DNA of 64,000 nucleotides from Dongshaea marina. GTDB taxonomy: Bacteria; Pseudomonadota; Gammaproteobacteria; Enterobacterales; Aeromonadaceae. Each line of letters begins with the position of its first letter. Within the stretch, counting starts at the first letter, position 1. A model generated the notes under the pieces. The model worked only from the letters and a program-made list of their open reading frames with translations. It did not search any database and was not told where the DNA came from. The stretch is taken from contig NZ_CP028897.1 of the NCBI RefSeq assembly GCF_003072645.1, forward strand, positions 819,658 through 883,657, in the 5' to 3' direction. Of this stretch, positions 20,281 to 29,795 are shown one piece after another. The position numbers and the translations under genes are program-made.

Positions 20281-20294
20281 TGGGAACGTTCCCA
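20281..20294 (-). promoter_or_regulatory. Probable TreR operator upstream of treB
   Basis: A perfect 14-bp palindrome, TGGGAACGTTCCCA, 25 bp before the treB start. The central AACGTT is typical of LacI-family sites, and treR lies in the same locus. TreR is known to be released by trehalose 6-phosphate in E. coli; binding here is inferred. Confidence 0.75.
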
Positions 20295-21329
20295 TTGTGG
20301 CCCGGAGTGCCGAATTTTCAACCGTGGATTCTCTAAAATGCGATCCTCTTCACAATCAAGTTGCAGCATAGAGTTATTTGGCTATCCGGATTGCCATGAC
20401 TTCCTTTCCTGCTTCGCTGATGTTTCGGGCTGAAAACTGTTTAACCCGGTTGATACTTGGGAGCGAAAATCTCAAACGCCTTTGCCACATGATGGCAGAA
20501 TATATTGATCAGCTCTCGGTCTGACTCGCTCAGCTGCATTCCTGTGAGCCCCTTGACGTAGAGGATGTGCTCGCAGCCATGGGGCGAGCGGAAGTAGGCC
20601 AGGTAGTGATCGCCGTGAGCGTAGAGGTGTTTACGCTGCCTTGCCAGATCAAGCTCTGCATTGAATTCATCAGGGAGCTCTTCATGGCTCAGGTTGGTGT
20701 ATTGGCTGAAATCACCGATCCCCACCAAGACTTCCTTGGCCAGGTACTTATCGTCAAGGGCCGGATTTTCTATCTTGTAATAGAGGGCGTCACTCCCCAG
20801 GTGCAGGAGTATAGTGAGCTGCTCCAGGACATGAATCGCAAATTCCCGGATCGCCTGTTGATGGTAGAGCTGATGGGTTGAACGCAGCAATTTTTCAAGG
20901 TTTCTCTTGGTGTTTTCTATGGTCTGAATGTCCCTAAAACAGCGGATAGAAGTGTAGATGGCAACCTTGAGCTTTTGTGCCGTGAGCTCGGTTTTCTCTT
21001 TATAGTCGTTGATATCATAGTCTACGACGGTTTCCAGCTCCGGGGCCTGGCCGGGCTGGCCGGTTCGTAGCAGGATCCGGGTATGGCGATTTTTCAGTGT
21101 TTCACGAATATAGCGAGCGACCTCAAGTCCTTCATGGTCGGTCTCCATTACCACATCCAGTAGCACCAGGGCGGTTTGCGGATTGGCCTTGAGCAGTGCT
21201 CTTGCTTCCTGGCCACTATAGGCGTTGAGAAGCTTGAGAGGGCGACCGAAACAGTGCAGATCCTTGATCACCATGGTGGTTAACTGGTGAATATCGGCCT
21301 CATCATCCACTGTGATTATGGTCCAGGGT

Positions 21330-22370
21330 GGCGTTGTTTCCTAAATCGATGGAACCTTTTGGTTTGAGCAAGATCTGATCTCCCATCGTCATGATGGGAA
21401 GCTTCAAATGGGTAAATCCAACGGCAAAATCAAGAACTGGTCTCAATACAATAAAGCATTGGTAAAGCGTGGCTCGATCACCTTCTGGTTGGATGAGAAT
21501 GCAGTCAAAAACTGGCATTGTCAGGAGCACCATGGCGACAGAGGAAGAGGCTTCACGTTCAGTGATACCGCTATCGAAACCGCGTTGATGCTCAAAGGAG
21601 TATTCAGCCTTCCACTGAGGGGGTTGCAAGGATTCCTTGATTCGGTCTTTCAGCTCATGAATGTTCCTCTTAAGTCACCGACTTATAGCTGTATCAGCAA
21701 ACGAGCGAAGACCGTTGAGATAAAATATCGCCGCCCCAGCCGAGGCCCTGTTGCTCACGTGGTCGTTGATGGGACAGGGCTCAAAATCCACGGTGAGGGA
21801 GAGTGGAAAATGCGCAAGCACGGAAAAGAAAAGCGCCGAGTTTGGCGCAAGCTCCACCTGGCTGTTGATGCTCAAACTCATGAAATCATAGCAGCCGAGG
21901 TCAGCCTTGATAGTGTTGGAGATAACGAGGTGTTGCCGACCTTATTAAACCCACTACGACGCAAGATACAGCAAGTCTCAGCAGATGGTGCATACGATAC
22001 AGAGGCTTGCTATGCACTGTTACAGAGAAAGGGTTGTAAACCAACGATTCCTCCCCGCAGTAATGCAGCTTACTGGAAAGGAGATCATCCCAGAAATGAA
22101 GCTGTCGAAGCGCTTAAAAATGGGCAGCTTTCACAATGGAAGCATGACAACGACTACCATCAGCGCTCGTTAGCAGAAACAGCAATGTCTCGCTACAAAC
22201 AGCTCAATTCTCCACAGCTGAGCTTACGTTGTTATAACGGTCAGGTTGGGGAAGCCTTGGCCGGAGTTAAAGCTTTAAACAAAGTGATCGGGCTTGGTAT
22301 GCCTGTCAGGCAGCAAGCTGCCTGAATGGGTACAAGTCAATTATCAGACTCGGATTTAGGAAACAACGCC
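21330..22370 (+). mobile_element. Complete IS5-family (IS903-group-like) insertion sequence with 9-bp target duplication
   Basis: A 1041-bp element bounded by near-perfect inverted repeats, GGCGTTGTTTCCTAAATC (21330-21347) and its complement GATTTAGGAAACAACGCC (22353-22370). Both flanks carry the 9-bp direct repeat GTCCAGGGT (21321-21329 and 22371-22379). A 9-bp duplication is usual for the IS903 group of IS5. The ends and the transposase are intact, so the insertion looks recent. Confidence 0.95.
21408..22325 (+). CDS. IS5-family transposase
   Basis: A 305-residue DDE transposase that fills the IS element. The catalytic acids are visible in VVVDGTGLKIHG (first Asp), SADGAYDTEA (second Asp) and SLAETAMSRYK (Glu, with the family R and K). 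The N-terminal part (NWSQYNKALVKRGSITFWLD) and the segment TALMLKGVFSLPLRGLQGFL are typical of the IS903 branch of IS5. It is a single intact frame, so the element may still be active. It lies opposite in strand to the regulator it interrupts. Confidence 0.93.
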   Translation: MGKSNGKIKNWSQYNKALVKRGSITFWLDENAVKNWHCQEHHGDRGRGFTFSDTAIETALMLKGVFSLPLRGLQGFLDSVFQLMNVPLKSPTYSCISKRAKTVEIKYRRPSRGPVAHVVVDGTGLKIHGEGEWKMRKHGKEKRRVWRKLHLAVDAQTHEIIAAEVSLDSVGDNEVLPTLLNPLRRKIQQVSADGAYDTEACYALLQRKGCKPTIPPRSNAAYWKGDHPRNEAVEALKNGQLSQWKHDNDYHQRSLAETAMSRYKQLNSPQLSLRCYNGQVGEALAGVKALNKVIGLGMPVRQQAA

Positions 22371-22703
22371 GTCCAGGGTTCAGTTAAGCGGGTGTTCTCA
22401 TGGGGTGAGGTCTGCTGTAACTGGGGCTGCTTGCGATGAAAGTGCTCCCGAAGATCGATAGTTCTTTGCTGGCTCATGGTCGCGTCCCTTGCTTTACCCC
22501 GCGGCACACTCCTTGTGCCGGATCCTGAAGCTACTCAAAGAGCGGGTTGTCTAATGCTTAAGTTTAGAAGGTCTGGGATCGGTCCGGTAGCTAAACTGTC
22601 AGCTTTGACAGCTGTGGCTGGCCATTTGGCACAAACTTATTGTGGGATGAGGGAGGGCAGGGAGATGGCAAACAGTTACCATCTCCTCATCCAGCCGATT
22701 CTG

Positions 22704-23669
22704 CTAGTTGACGGTCTCGGGTGTGTGCAGGCTGCATTCACAGAGTTGCTGTGAGATCGGTGCCTTTTGCTGGATCTGTGCCAGCAGCTGTTTGGCGGCC
22801 AGGTGGCCAGCCCGCTCGTAACCCAGATCGATGCTGATGGTATCCGGAAACAGGAACTGCAGCAGTTCGCTGTAGCCGACACCGGAGATCTGAATATCAT
22901 CGCGGCCGATCGACTGGACATAACGAGAGGCCCCCAATGCCAGGGTGTCAGAGGCACAGACCAGCGCCTGGGTTTGCTCGGTGATCACATCGGCAGCCAG
23001 GTCATAAGCACTTTGAAAGCTCAGCTCGCCGGTCGCATAGTTCGGTTCCAGGGCGTAATCTTTGCAAAAATCGAGGTACGCCCGGGTCCTGCGTCGACCT
23101 GTGGTTTCATCCTGGGAGCTGACTCCGATAAAGCCTATCTGGCGCTTTCCCTTTTCATAGAGGTGGCTGCAGGCCATCTGGATCGCACTTTCATCGTCAT
23201 AGCAAACCGATGAGAAGCCATCAACGGGCCATGCCAGCAGTACCAGCCGCTCTTCCCAGGACTTGAGGATCTGAGCGTCCAGGCCGGTGAACCCCAGCAG
23301 AAGAACGCCATCAACGCCACGCTGCTTAAGAGTTGTCAGGCAGTGCTCCACCTTGTCTATCTCCATCTGACTCTCCATCAGGATGGTGTCATAGTGGTGA
23401 GGTGTCAGTTCAGAGAGGATGCCACGGATGAGCTGATTTTCAGAAGGTGAGTCCAGACGGGTGAGAACTACCCCCAGGACCATGGAGTGTTTGCTGCGCA
23501 TCGCCTTGGCCGAGCGACTGGGGACAAATCCAACCTCTTCAATGAGACTTAAGATCTTATCCCTGGTCGCAGCCCTGACTTTCGGGTCCTGGTTGAGAAC
23601 TCTTGAGACGGTGGATTTGCCGACACCAGCCATCTGTGCAATATCGAGAATGGTTAAGTTTTTTTGCAT
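22704..23669 (-). CDS. treR: Trehalose operon repressor, LacI family
   Basis: A 321-residue LacI/GalR-type regulator. The helix-turn-helix is LTILDIAQMAGVGKSTVSRVLN at the N-terminus, and the effector domain follows E. coli TreR closely (VTRLDSLSEN-like VLTRLDSPSEN, SVCYDDE, LVCASDTLALGASRY). I start at ATG 23667-23669 because the helix-turn-helix normally begins within the first few residues; a longer frame to 23756 adds an unrelated tail. TreR should bind the palindrome before treB and respond to trehalose 6-phosphate. It lies 2.4 kb from treB, separated by the interrupted response regulator gene. Confidence 0.92.
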   Translation of the reverse strand: MQKNLTILDIAQMAGVGKSTVSRVLNQDPKVRAATRDKILSLIEEVGFVPSRSAKAMRSKHSMVLGVVLTRLDSPSENQLIRGILSELTPHHYDTILMESQMEIDKVEHCLTTLKQRGVDGVLLLGFTGLDAQILKSWEERLVLLAWPVDGFSSVCYDDESAIQMACSHLYEKGKRQIGFIGVSSQDETTGRRRTRAYLDFCKDYALEPNYATGELSFQSAYDLAADVITEQTQALVCASDTLALGASRYVQSIGRDDIQISGVGYSELLQFLFPDTISIDLGYERAGHLAAKQLLAQIQQKAPISQQLCECSLHTPETVN

Positions 23670-23797
23670 TTTGAAAAAAGGCGACTCATTCGCCGGGAGT
23701 ATGAATGCAGGGAGCTTGACATCTTGGCATGAATGAGACAGCTGGATCAAGGGCACAAGAGGGCTGAGGGTGTGAGGTACCCGGGCTTTTTACTTAA

Positions 23798-24685
23798 TTA
23801 AGTGCCGGGATTTCCCATCGAACCCAACTGCTGACGCAGCCACTGCCCGGCAGGACCCAGGCTCTGTTTTTGGGTCCACAAGAGATCCAGTTGAATCACT
23901 ATCTCTTGGTCGAAATCGATCGCAAGGGTCGAGACTTCTCCCAGAGCCAGGGGGTGTTGCACCAGGTGCTCGGGAATAAACCCCCAACCGATATTGGCCT
24001 GGATCATGTCCAGCACTCCGAAGTGGCTCTCGGTCCACCAGATATCACTGGCGATCCGCGCCCGGTTACGACCGGCTCCCGCTTGTTTATCGGTAACCAG
24101 GATCTGCCGGTACTGCTTGAGATCGAGGGCCGACACCTGTGACTTGTGTGCCAGGGGGTGTTGATTGGAGGCCGCAGCGACCACATGAACCGACCCGGCA
24201 CCACGAAAGCCCAGGGTGAGAGGAGCATTATCCAGTCGCTCGGTGATCCCTAGGTGAGCTCGTCCCGAGTGCACCATGTCGACCACATCATCCATCTTGG
24301 CAAACAGCAGCTCAAACTCGATCTCCGGGTAGAGGCTGGCAAACTCCTTGAGGAGATCACTGAGCCAGCCGGTGGAGACGATATCATCGACCACCAGGGT
24401 CAGTTTGGCCTCAAGACCTTTGCCCATGGCGAGCCCCAGATCGCTCAGGTAGTCACATCGCTCAAGAATAAGTCGCGCCTCAGGGAGTAGCCTCTCACCC
24501 TGTTCGGTAAGCGTTGGTGAGCGCTGCTCCCGGGAGAACAGGGTCAGTCCCAGGTCGATCTCCAGATTGGATATGGCGGTGCTGACTACCGACTGCGCTT
24601 TGCCCAGCTCACGAGCGGCGGCTGAGAAGGAGCCCGCTTGTGCTGCGGTGACAAAGGCAAGTAGTTGGTCCAGAGAAAAGTTCAT
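23798..24685 (-). CDS. LysR-family transcriptional regulator
   Basis: A 295-residue LysR protein with the winged helix at the N-terminus (FSLDQLLAFVTAAQAGSFSAAARELGKAQSVVS) and a periplasmic-binding-like effector domain from about residue 90. The ATG at 24683-24685 matches the family start; the frame extends further without good evidence. It lies upstream of treR on the same strand with a 128-bp gap. Nothing suggests that it regulates trehalose genes. No divergent target gene is next to it, because the 450 bp beyond it are non-coding. Target and inducer are unknown. Confidence 0.85.
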   Translation of the reverse strand: MNFSLDQLLAFVTAAQAGSFSAAARELGKAQSVVSTAISNLEIDLGLTLFSREQRSPTLTEQGERLLPEARLILERCDYLSDLGLAMGKGLEAKLTLVVDDIVSTGWLSDLLKEFASLYPEIEFELLFAKMDDVVDMVHSGRAHLGITERLDNAPLTLGFRGAGSVHVVAAASNQHPLAHKSQVSALDLKQYRQILVTDKQAGAGRNRARIASDIWWTESHFGVLDMIQANIGWGFIPEHLVQHPLALGEVSTLAIDFDQEIVIQLDLLWTQKQSLGPAGQWLRQQLGSMGNPGT

Positions 24686-25139
24686 GAGGCTCTCGCATTT
24701 TTCTATTGGCTTTGTGGAGATTTCAGGGCGTTGCTGCACTTACTTGTGGGGCAGAACTGCTGGCATGGCCATAGTCGTTTGGCCGCTGATGACCGGGCAC
24801 GATGAATCAGTTGCCCGACTCAGCGTTTGGACACCGAAAACTCCTCTCCATTGTTGCCCATCGGCTGGCCCGAGTCACTAAAGTTCTTAATTTGCGTCGC
24901 GAACAGAGTGTCAGGACCCTGTTGAGTTTGCTGAGTCGTCTCTGTATGCATCTATTTTGGGTGGGTTCAGCCGGAATTGTTATGATGATGAACCGAGCCC
25001 TCTGGGGGCATAAATATTTTTTGTGTGAGCCAAGTCCTGCAATAGACTTTGGTTCATTCGATCTGCTGCAGAAGCTGGTGGGCTCACAGAAATGGGCAAG
25101 CAGAGCTCTGCTGTCAGAGACAATAGATTTGGAGATGTG
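24686..25139. other. Intergenic stretch without a supported gene
   Basis: About 450 bp between the LysR gene and the DUF2076 gene. Short frames exist on both strands (for example 24802-25140 +), but they overlap each other and show no recognisable protein pattern. Presumably it holds the divergent promoters of the two flanking genes; I could not place their boxes with confidence. Confidence 0.5.
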
Positions 25140-25813
25140 ATGCAAGCGCATGAGAAGCAGCTGATTGTTGATTTAGCGAAACGGTTGGAGAGCTCGTCAG
25201 ATCAGGCGATCGATCCCCGGGCAGAGGAGCTGATCTCTAAGGAGATCGCCGGCCAACCCCATGCAGTTTATCTATTAACTCAGGCGGTTTTGCTCCAGGA
25301 GCAGGCCCTTCGGGAGCAGAAGCAACAGCTGGAGGAGCTCAGGGGTCAGCAGCCTGAAGATCCCGGGCGCACCTCATTTCTGGGGGGCTATTTGGCCAAA
25401 AGAGAGGGGCATCTCAGGGGGCTAAGCCGGTGCAGGGGAGTGGATACCCAGCGACAGGAGTGAATCCGGCTAACTCAGGGCGTTTTACCGCCGATAGTTT
25501 TCTTGGACGGGCGGCATCAACGGCCATCGGAGTGGCTGGTGGAGCATTGCTGTTTGAGGGGATCAGCCACCTTTTTACCCCGGGGGAGTCCCTGCTGGGG
25601 GGGCAGCCAACAGAGCTGGTGAACCAGACGATTATCAATGAGGCTCCACAGGTGGATGCAGGGCCCTATATGGGGGATGTGTCTCAGGGGAACTGGCTTG
25701 CTGATGACAGCACTACCCCCTTTATCGATAGCAGTAATTTTACCGATAGTAGCTGGGCAGGCTCTGATTTTTCGGATAACAGTTTCAGCGGCGATTTTGA
25801 TAGTGACTGGTAA
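25140..25813 (+). CDS. DUF2076-family protein (frameshift in a G run)
   Basis: The repaired protein has 224 residues. The N-terminal helix-rich part (EKQLIVDLAKRLES, then HAVYLLTQAVLLQEQAL) is the DUF2076 signature. It is followed by TSFLGG, a Gly/Ala-rich hydrophobic segment (STAIGVAGGALLFEGI) and an acidic, Asp/Ser-rich tail ending DFDSDW. As sequenced the frame stops early; one extra G in the G6 run 25382-25387 joins FLGGLFGQKRGAS to the second half. ATG 25140 has GGAG just upstream. The family is periplasmic or membrane-linked in other proteobacteria and has no settled function. Neighbours give no further clue. Confidence 0.82.
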
Positions 25814-25999
25814 GCGCGAGTCTGCGACAAGGCTTGGCGTTATCCAGTCTGGCTTGTATCGGTGAGACAGGAATCAGACAAAAACTGCCACAGCAAACCC
25901 GGGTTTTATTCAGGTTTGCCGTAAATATCGGCCCTTTGTTTGACAATATTTCAGCGAGTTGCGAGCCTGAAATGGCATATGAAAACAGGAGAGGACAGG

Positions 26000-26422
26000 G
26001 TGCATAAAAGGGGCTACATGTGGCGTTTATTTCACTTCATCTCACTTCATCTGCAGCTAGCCGCAGTGGTGATGAGTGGGGTGCTGCTATTTGCCCTGCT
26101 GGGAGTTACAGCCCTGCCTGTATGGATTGCCGATCTGGGACGTCCGGCGGTTGTGATGGCACTGCTTGCTTACCTGGTCATCACCCTTGGTCCAGGCATA
26201 CTGCTGCGACTGTTTGACCTGCTGGAACGGTTGGCGGTCCGCTTAGCTTCAAAAGGGGCGACTCCCCAGGTGAGCTCAGCCCCCAAGACCCTCTCGCATA
26301 AAGAGCAACAAGATCTGACCTATATACTGCAGCGCCAGCTATTTAGCTCTGCGAGGCGCCGCTCCTCTGCCTTGGGCTCAAAATCCCTGAACATGACGTC
26401 GAAGAACCGTCAGCGCTCCTGA
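26000..26422 (+). CDS. Two-helix membrane protein of unknown function
   Basis: About 140 residues with two membrane segments (LAAVVMSGVLLFALLGV and VVMALLAYLVITLGPG) and a basic, Ser/Arg-rich cytoplasmic tail. I choose the GTG at 26000 because AGGAG lies eight bases upstream; an ATG at 26018 with AAAGG before it is a fair alternative. I recognise no family. It is in the same direction as the ECF transporter genes 244 bp downstream, but the gap argues against a simple operon. The intervening bases hold no riboswitch that I can identify. Confidence 0.55.
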   Translation: MHKRGYMWRLFHFISLHLQLAAVVMSGVLLFALLGVTALPVWIADLGRPAVVMALLAYLVITLGPGILLRLFDLLERLAVRLASKGATPQVSSAPKTLSHKEQQDLTYILQRQLFSSARRRSSALGSKSLNMTSKNRQRS

Positions 26423-26666
26423 TTCTCTCCCGAAGTCGATTAACTCCCTTCTTTGTCATGCCGCTCCAGAGCCGGTTTTAGTCCCGTAGTTGATTAAAAT
26501 ATACCCGGGATCAAGGTCAGGCTGTTTATTAGCCAATATAGGGGTTACCGGGGTGATTATAGATTGACAAAAGCCCATGAAATTGAGAGATTACGCCGGC
26601 TTTTTATTCAGAAGGCTGGCCGTCTATATCTGTTCAGATGGGGCGACTAGCAGGGTTTTCACTTCC

Positions 26667-27227
26667 ATGCATAGTAAATTATTCAGCATCAACACTAAGA
26701 CCGTGGTGATTATCGGTATTGGTGCCGCACTTTATGGTGTCCTCGGGCTGGTCGGGATCCCGATCGGCCCGAATAGCGAGCTCAAGCCGGCGATGGCGAT
26801 CTTAACCATCTTTTCTGTGATGTTTGGCCCCGGAGTTGGTTTTCTTGTGGGATTTATCGGGCATATTCTGACCGATATGCTGGCCGGATGGGGCCTGTGG
26901 TGGAACTGGGAGCTCAGCTCCGGCATCCTCGGATTTTTTATCGGCCTCATCGCTGTGTTTCCCGGCTTTAGTGTCAAGCTGGGGCACTATAGCCGTTGGC
27001 ATATCCTGTTCTTGAGCCTGCTGACGGTTGTGGGAAATTTTGCCGCCTATTTTTTTGCCGGAGGTTGTGATGTTCTGCTGATGGGGGAGCCACCGAACAA
27101 GATCCTGCTCCAGGTGGTGGTGATCACAGCCACTAATCTATTGATCATCTTCTGTTTCGGGATCCCCGCTGTGATGGGCTTTTTACTGTCGAATAAGCGC
27201 TATTCCAACCTGCGAGTCGAGGATTGA
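26667..27227 (+). CDS. ECF transporter S component (UPF0397-like)
   Basis: A 186-residue membrane protein with about six helices: the substrate-capturing subunit of an energy-coupling-factor importer. The opening [18 protein letters not shown] and the segment [19 protein letters not shown] are typical of the UPF0397 group of S components. I begin at ATG 26667, because the extra frame back to 26577 does not fit the family N-terminus. It is followed after one base by the ATPase gene and then the T component, so the three form a dedicated cassette. The substrate is probably a vitamin or its precursor; which one cannot be read from sequence. Confidence 0.85.
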   Translation: MHSKLFSINTKTVVIIGIGAALYGVLGLVGIPIGPNSELKPAMAILTIFSVMFGPGVGFLVGFIGHILTDMLAGWGLWWNWELSSGILGFFIGLIAVFPGFSVKLGHYSRWHILFLSLLTVVGNFAAYFFAGGCDVLLMGEPPNKILLQVVVITATNLLIIFCFGIPAVMGFLLSNKRYSNLRVED

Positions 27228-27228
27228 T

Positions 27229-28938
27229 ATGACGCCGATTATTCGCGGTAAATCACTTTCGTTCCGTTACCTGTCTCAGGCTGAAAACACCCTGCATGAT
27301 CTCGATTTTGAGATCTTTGCCGGCGAAAAGGTACTGATCGCCGGTGCCAGTGGCTCGGGTAAATCAACGCTCTCCTACTGCCTCAATGGATTGATCCCCA
27401 ATGCTTACGAGGGGGAGATGCATGGAAAGCTGGAGATCGCAGGTGTTGATAGCCGTCAGGCCTCAATATTTGATGCCAGCCAGGTTCTCTCGACCATCTT
27501 GCAGGATCAGGATGGTCAGTTCATCGGCTTGTCGGTGGCTGAAGATGTGGCTTTCGCCATGGAGAACCGGAACTTTAAACAGGATGAGATGCGCGAGCGA
27601 GTCGAGCAGGCTCTGTTTGAGGTGGGGATGCAGGATATGCAGCGGATGAGTCCCCATGAGCTCTCCGGAGGGCAAAAGCAGAGCATCTCTCTGGCTGGTG
27701 TGTTAACGACTCAGGCTCCGATCCTGCTGTTTGATGAACCGCTTGCTAACCTGGATCCTCAGACCGGACAACGGGCGATGCAACTTATCGATGCTATCCA
27801 TCGCCAGCAATCCAAGACCTGCATCATCATTGAACACCGTATCGAAGAGGTACTTGAGCAGGATTTTGACCGGATCATCGTTTTTGAAAAGGGACGGATC
27901 GTGGCCAATGGCCACCCGGATCAGATCCTTGCCAGTGGTTGCCTCGAGCAAACCGGACTAAGAGCACCTCACTATATTAAGCTGCTGGAATATGCCGGTT
28001 GCACCCTTGAGCCCGCAGACCGGGTCTCTGAGGCGGCTCATATAACCCGGGATAAGTTCCGCCAGCCGATCCTCGATTGGTATCAGCGCCTTGACGGGCA
28101 GCGAGCTGTGGTGCGACGTAACCGGGAATTACTGCGCTTACAGAATCTCTCTTTTGCCTATCCCTCAAAGGATCCTCAGCTTGAGGGGATCAACTTCTCC
28201 CTGTGTCAGGGAGAGATCGTCTGTTTGCTGGGAGCCAATGGTGCCGGCAAGTCGACCCTGTCGAATGTGATCAGTGGGATCCTCTCGCCCTGTCAGGGCT
28301 CAATCTATCTTGAGGGGGAGGATGTGACCCGCAGCAGCATCATGCAGCGGGGGCAGCAGATTGGTTATGTGATGCAAAATCCTAACCTGATGCTGACCAA
28401 GCATGTGGTTTACGATGAGGTTGCCTTTGCCCTTAAACTGCGGGGAATGAGTGGAGATGAGCTCAGGGGGCGGGTTCATGACACCCTGAAGGTCTGTGGT
28501 CTGAATGGCTATCGAAACTGGCCAATTGCTAAGCTGAGCTACGGACAGAAGAAACGGGTCAGCATTGCGGCGATCTTAGCGATGGAGCCCAAGCTTTTGA
28601 TCCTTGATGAGCCAACCGCCGGACAGGATTATCGTCATTACAATGAATTCATGCAGTTTATTGAGCGGGTGGCAGGCAGTGGTGTAGCCATTTTGTTTAT
28701 TACTCACGACATGCATCTGGCCCTTGAATATTGCGAGCGGGCACTGGTGCTGTGTGATGGTAAAATTATCGCCGATGACCGCCCCTCTAAAGTTCTGACG
28801 GATCACTGCCTGGTGAGTCGCGCCAATCTCAAGCAGCATAGCCTGGGTAAGATAGCTGAGCTGTTGGCCGTTGAAGATCCCATGGCGTTTGTTGATGGTT
28901 ATATTGCATATGAGAGGCAGCTAAGAGATGCAGGCTAA
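27229..28938 (+). CDS. ECF transporter ATPase, two fused ABC domains
   Basis: A 569-residue protein with two complete nucleotide-binding domains, equivalent to fused EcfA1 and EcfA2. Domain 1 has Walker A GASGSGKST, signature LSGGQKQ and Walker B ILLFDEPLANLDP. Domain 2 has GANGAGKST, LSYGQKKR and LLILDEPTAGQD. It energises the S and T components encoded on either side. Its start follows the S gene stop by one base, and its end overlaps the T gene by 11 bp, so translation is coupled. The fused-ATPase layout is also seen in YkoD-type importers. Confidence 0.93.
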   Translation: MTPIIRGKSLSFRYLSQAENTLHDLDFEIFAGEKVLIAGASGSGKSTLSYCLNGLIPNAYEGEMHGKLEIAGVDSRQASIFDASQVLSTILQDQDGQFIGLSVAEDVAFAMENRNFKQDEMRERVEQALFEVGMQDMQRMSPHELSGGQKQSISLAGVLTTQAPILLFDEPLANLDPQTGQRAMQLIDAIHRQQSKTCIIIEHRIEEVLEQDFDRIIVFEKGRIVANGHPDQILASGCLEQTGLRAPHYIKLLEYAGCTLEPADRVSEAAHITRDKFRQPILDWYQRLDGQRAVVRRNRELLRLQNLSFAYPSKDPQLEGINFSLCQGEIVCLLGANGAGKSTLSNVISGILSPCQGSIYLEGEDVTRSSIMQRGQQIGYVMQNPNLMLTKHVVYDEVAFALKLRGMSGDELRGRVHDTLKVCGLNGYRNWPIAKLSYGQKKRVSIAAILAMEPKLLILDEPTAGQDYRHYNEFMQFIERVAGSGVAILFITHDMHLALEYCERALVLCDGKIIADDRPSKVLTDHCLVSRANLKQHSLGKIAELLAVEDPMAFVDGYIAYERQLRDAG

Positions 28939-29755
28939 CAGCAGTCTTTATATCGAAGGGAGCTCAGTTTTTCACCGAATGGATAGTGCCCTGAAGCTCG
29001 GCTTGCTGATCATCTGGGCGGTAGCGACCTTTTTGTTTTTGGATGTGCGGATCGGCGCTGTGATGGTTGTGCTTGGGTTTGGCCTGCTGTTTCTGGCGCG
29101 GATCCCCTGGCACAAGATCCGAGGCATCTTCTACCTGGTTGTTGGCTTCAATCTACTCAATGTGCTGTTCATTCTGGTGATCAGCCCCCATTTTGCCGAT
29201 AAGTTGGTCGGGGACAGCACGCCGCTGCTGGAGCTTGACGGCTACTCTCTGTCTGCGCAAACCCTGCTGTATGTAGCGACGATCTCGATGAAGTATTTGT
29301 CACTGTTTCCGGTGACCCTGCTCTTTATTTATACGACTCACCCGAGTCAACTTGCCTCCAGTCTTCACCGGGTGGGGGTTCCCTATAAGATTGCTTACGC
29401 CATCAATATTGCGTTTCGCTATATTCCTAACATCATGCAGGAATACCGGACGATCGTGAATGCTCAGCAGGCCCGTGGGATAAGTTTTCGCAAGGGAGAG
29501 GCTTCCTTTATGCAAAGGGCCCGCAACCTGTTCGTGGTGATACTTCCTCTGCTCATCAGCTCATTGCAGCGTATCGATGTGGTGAGTAATGCGATGGAGC
29601 TCAGGGGATTTGGCTGTGGGCGCTCCCGTAGCTGGTATCACCGCAAGCCTTTGGCCCGGCTGGATTGGTGGATGCTGTTGGTGGGGGTGCTGCTGATCGG
29701 CCTGCTCTGTTATCTTAAGAGCGTGGTATCCGGTGGCTTCTGGTTTCCGGGATAA
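28928..29755 (+). CDS. ECF transporter T component
   Basis: A 275-residue membrane protein, the scaffold that couples the ATPases to the S component. Several membrane segments precede and follow a cytoplasmic region with the two T-component coupling motifs: QQARGISFRKG and AMELRGFGCG. The gene overlaps the ATPase by 11 bp and ends at a strong bidirectional terminator. It has no close link to a biosynthetic gene that would name the substrate. The complete three-gene set suggests a functional group I (dedicated) ECF importer. Confidence 0.92.
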   Translation: MQANSSLYIEGSSVFHRMDSALKLGLLIIWAVATFLFLDVRIGAVMVVLGFGLLFLARIPWHKIRGIFYLVVGFNLLNVLFILVISPHFADKLVGDSTPLLELDGYSLSAQTLLYVATISMKYLSLFPVTLLFIYTTHPSQLASSLHRVGVPYKIAYAINIAFRYIPNIMQEYRTIVNAQQARGISFRKGEASFMQRARNLFVVILPLLISSLQRIDVVSNAMELRGFGCGRSRSWYHRKPLARLDWWMLLVGVLLIGLLCYLKSVVSGGFWFPG

Positions 29756-29762
29756 AAACAGC

Positions 29763-29789
29763 AACAAAGGCTCCATTGGAGCCTTTGTT
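29763..29789. terminator. Bidirectional terminator between the ECF cassette and a small membrane protein
   Basis: A perfect 12-bp stem AACAAAGGCTCC/GGAGCCTTTGTT with a 3-nt loop. The - strand has U5 a few bases beyond it and the + strand a U-rich tail, so it can serve both converging genes. Confidence 0.8.
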
Positions 29790-29795
29790 ATTTGC

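Larger units (their letters stand above)
20441..22477 (-). pseudogene. DUF3369-type response regulator, interrupted by an IS5-family element
   Basis: Removing the IS and one copy of its target duplication gives one open frame of 328 codons. It starts at the ATG 22475-22477 (MSQQRTIDLREH), crosses the insertion as LTEPWTIITVDDEADIHQL and ends at 20441. The receiver domain has the acidic pair (VDDEAD), the phospho-acceptor aspartate in LVLLDVVME, a Thr in LLRTGQPG and the Lys in DYKEK. The rest is DUF3369, without the HD-type output often fused in this family. The surviving 3' part keeps an in-frame GTG (21308-21310) at the DDEAD motif, but it would lack the first receiver strand. The insertion falls between the N-terminal tail and the receiver domain, so the gene is probably inactive. 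Confidence 0.85.

Noticed and set aside
24802-25151. Overlapping frames of about 112 codons on both strands
   Set aside because: Low-complexity, cysteine/tryptophan-scattered products with no ribosome site or motif.
26423-26666. Possible riboswitch before the ECF transporter
   Set aside because: I looked for the TPP, cobalamin and FMN core motifs and found none. An Infernal/Rfam scan would decide.
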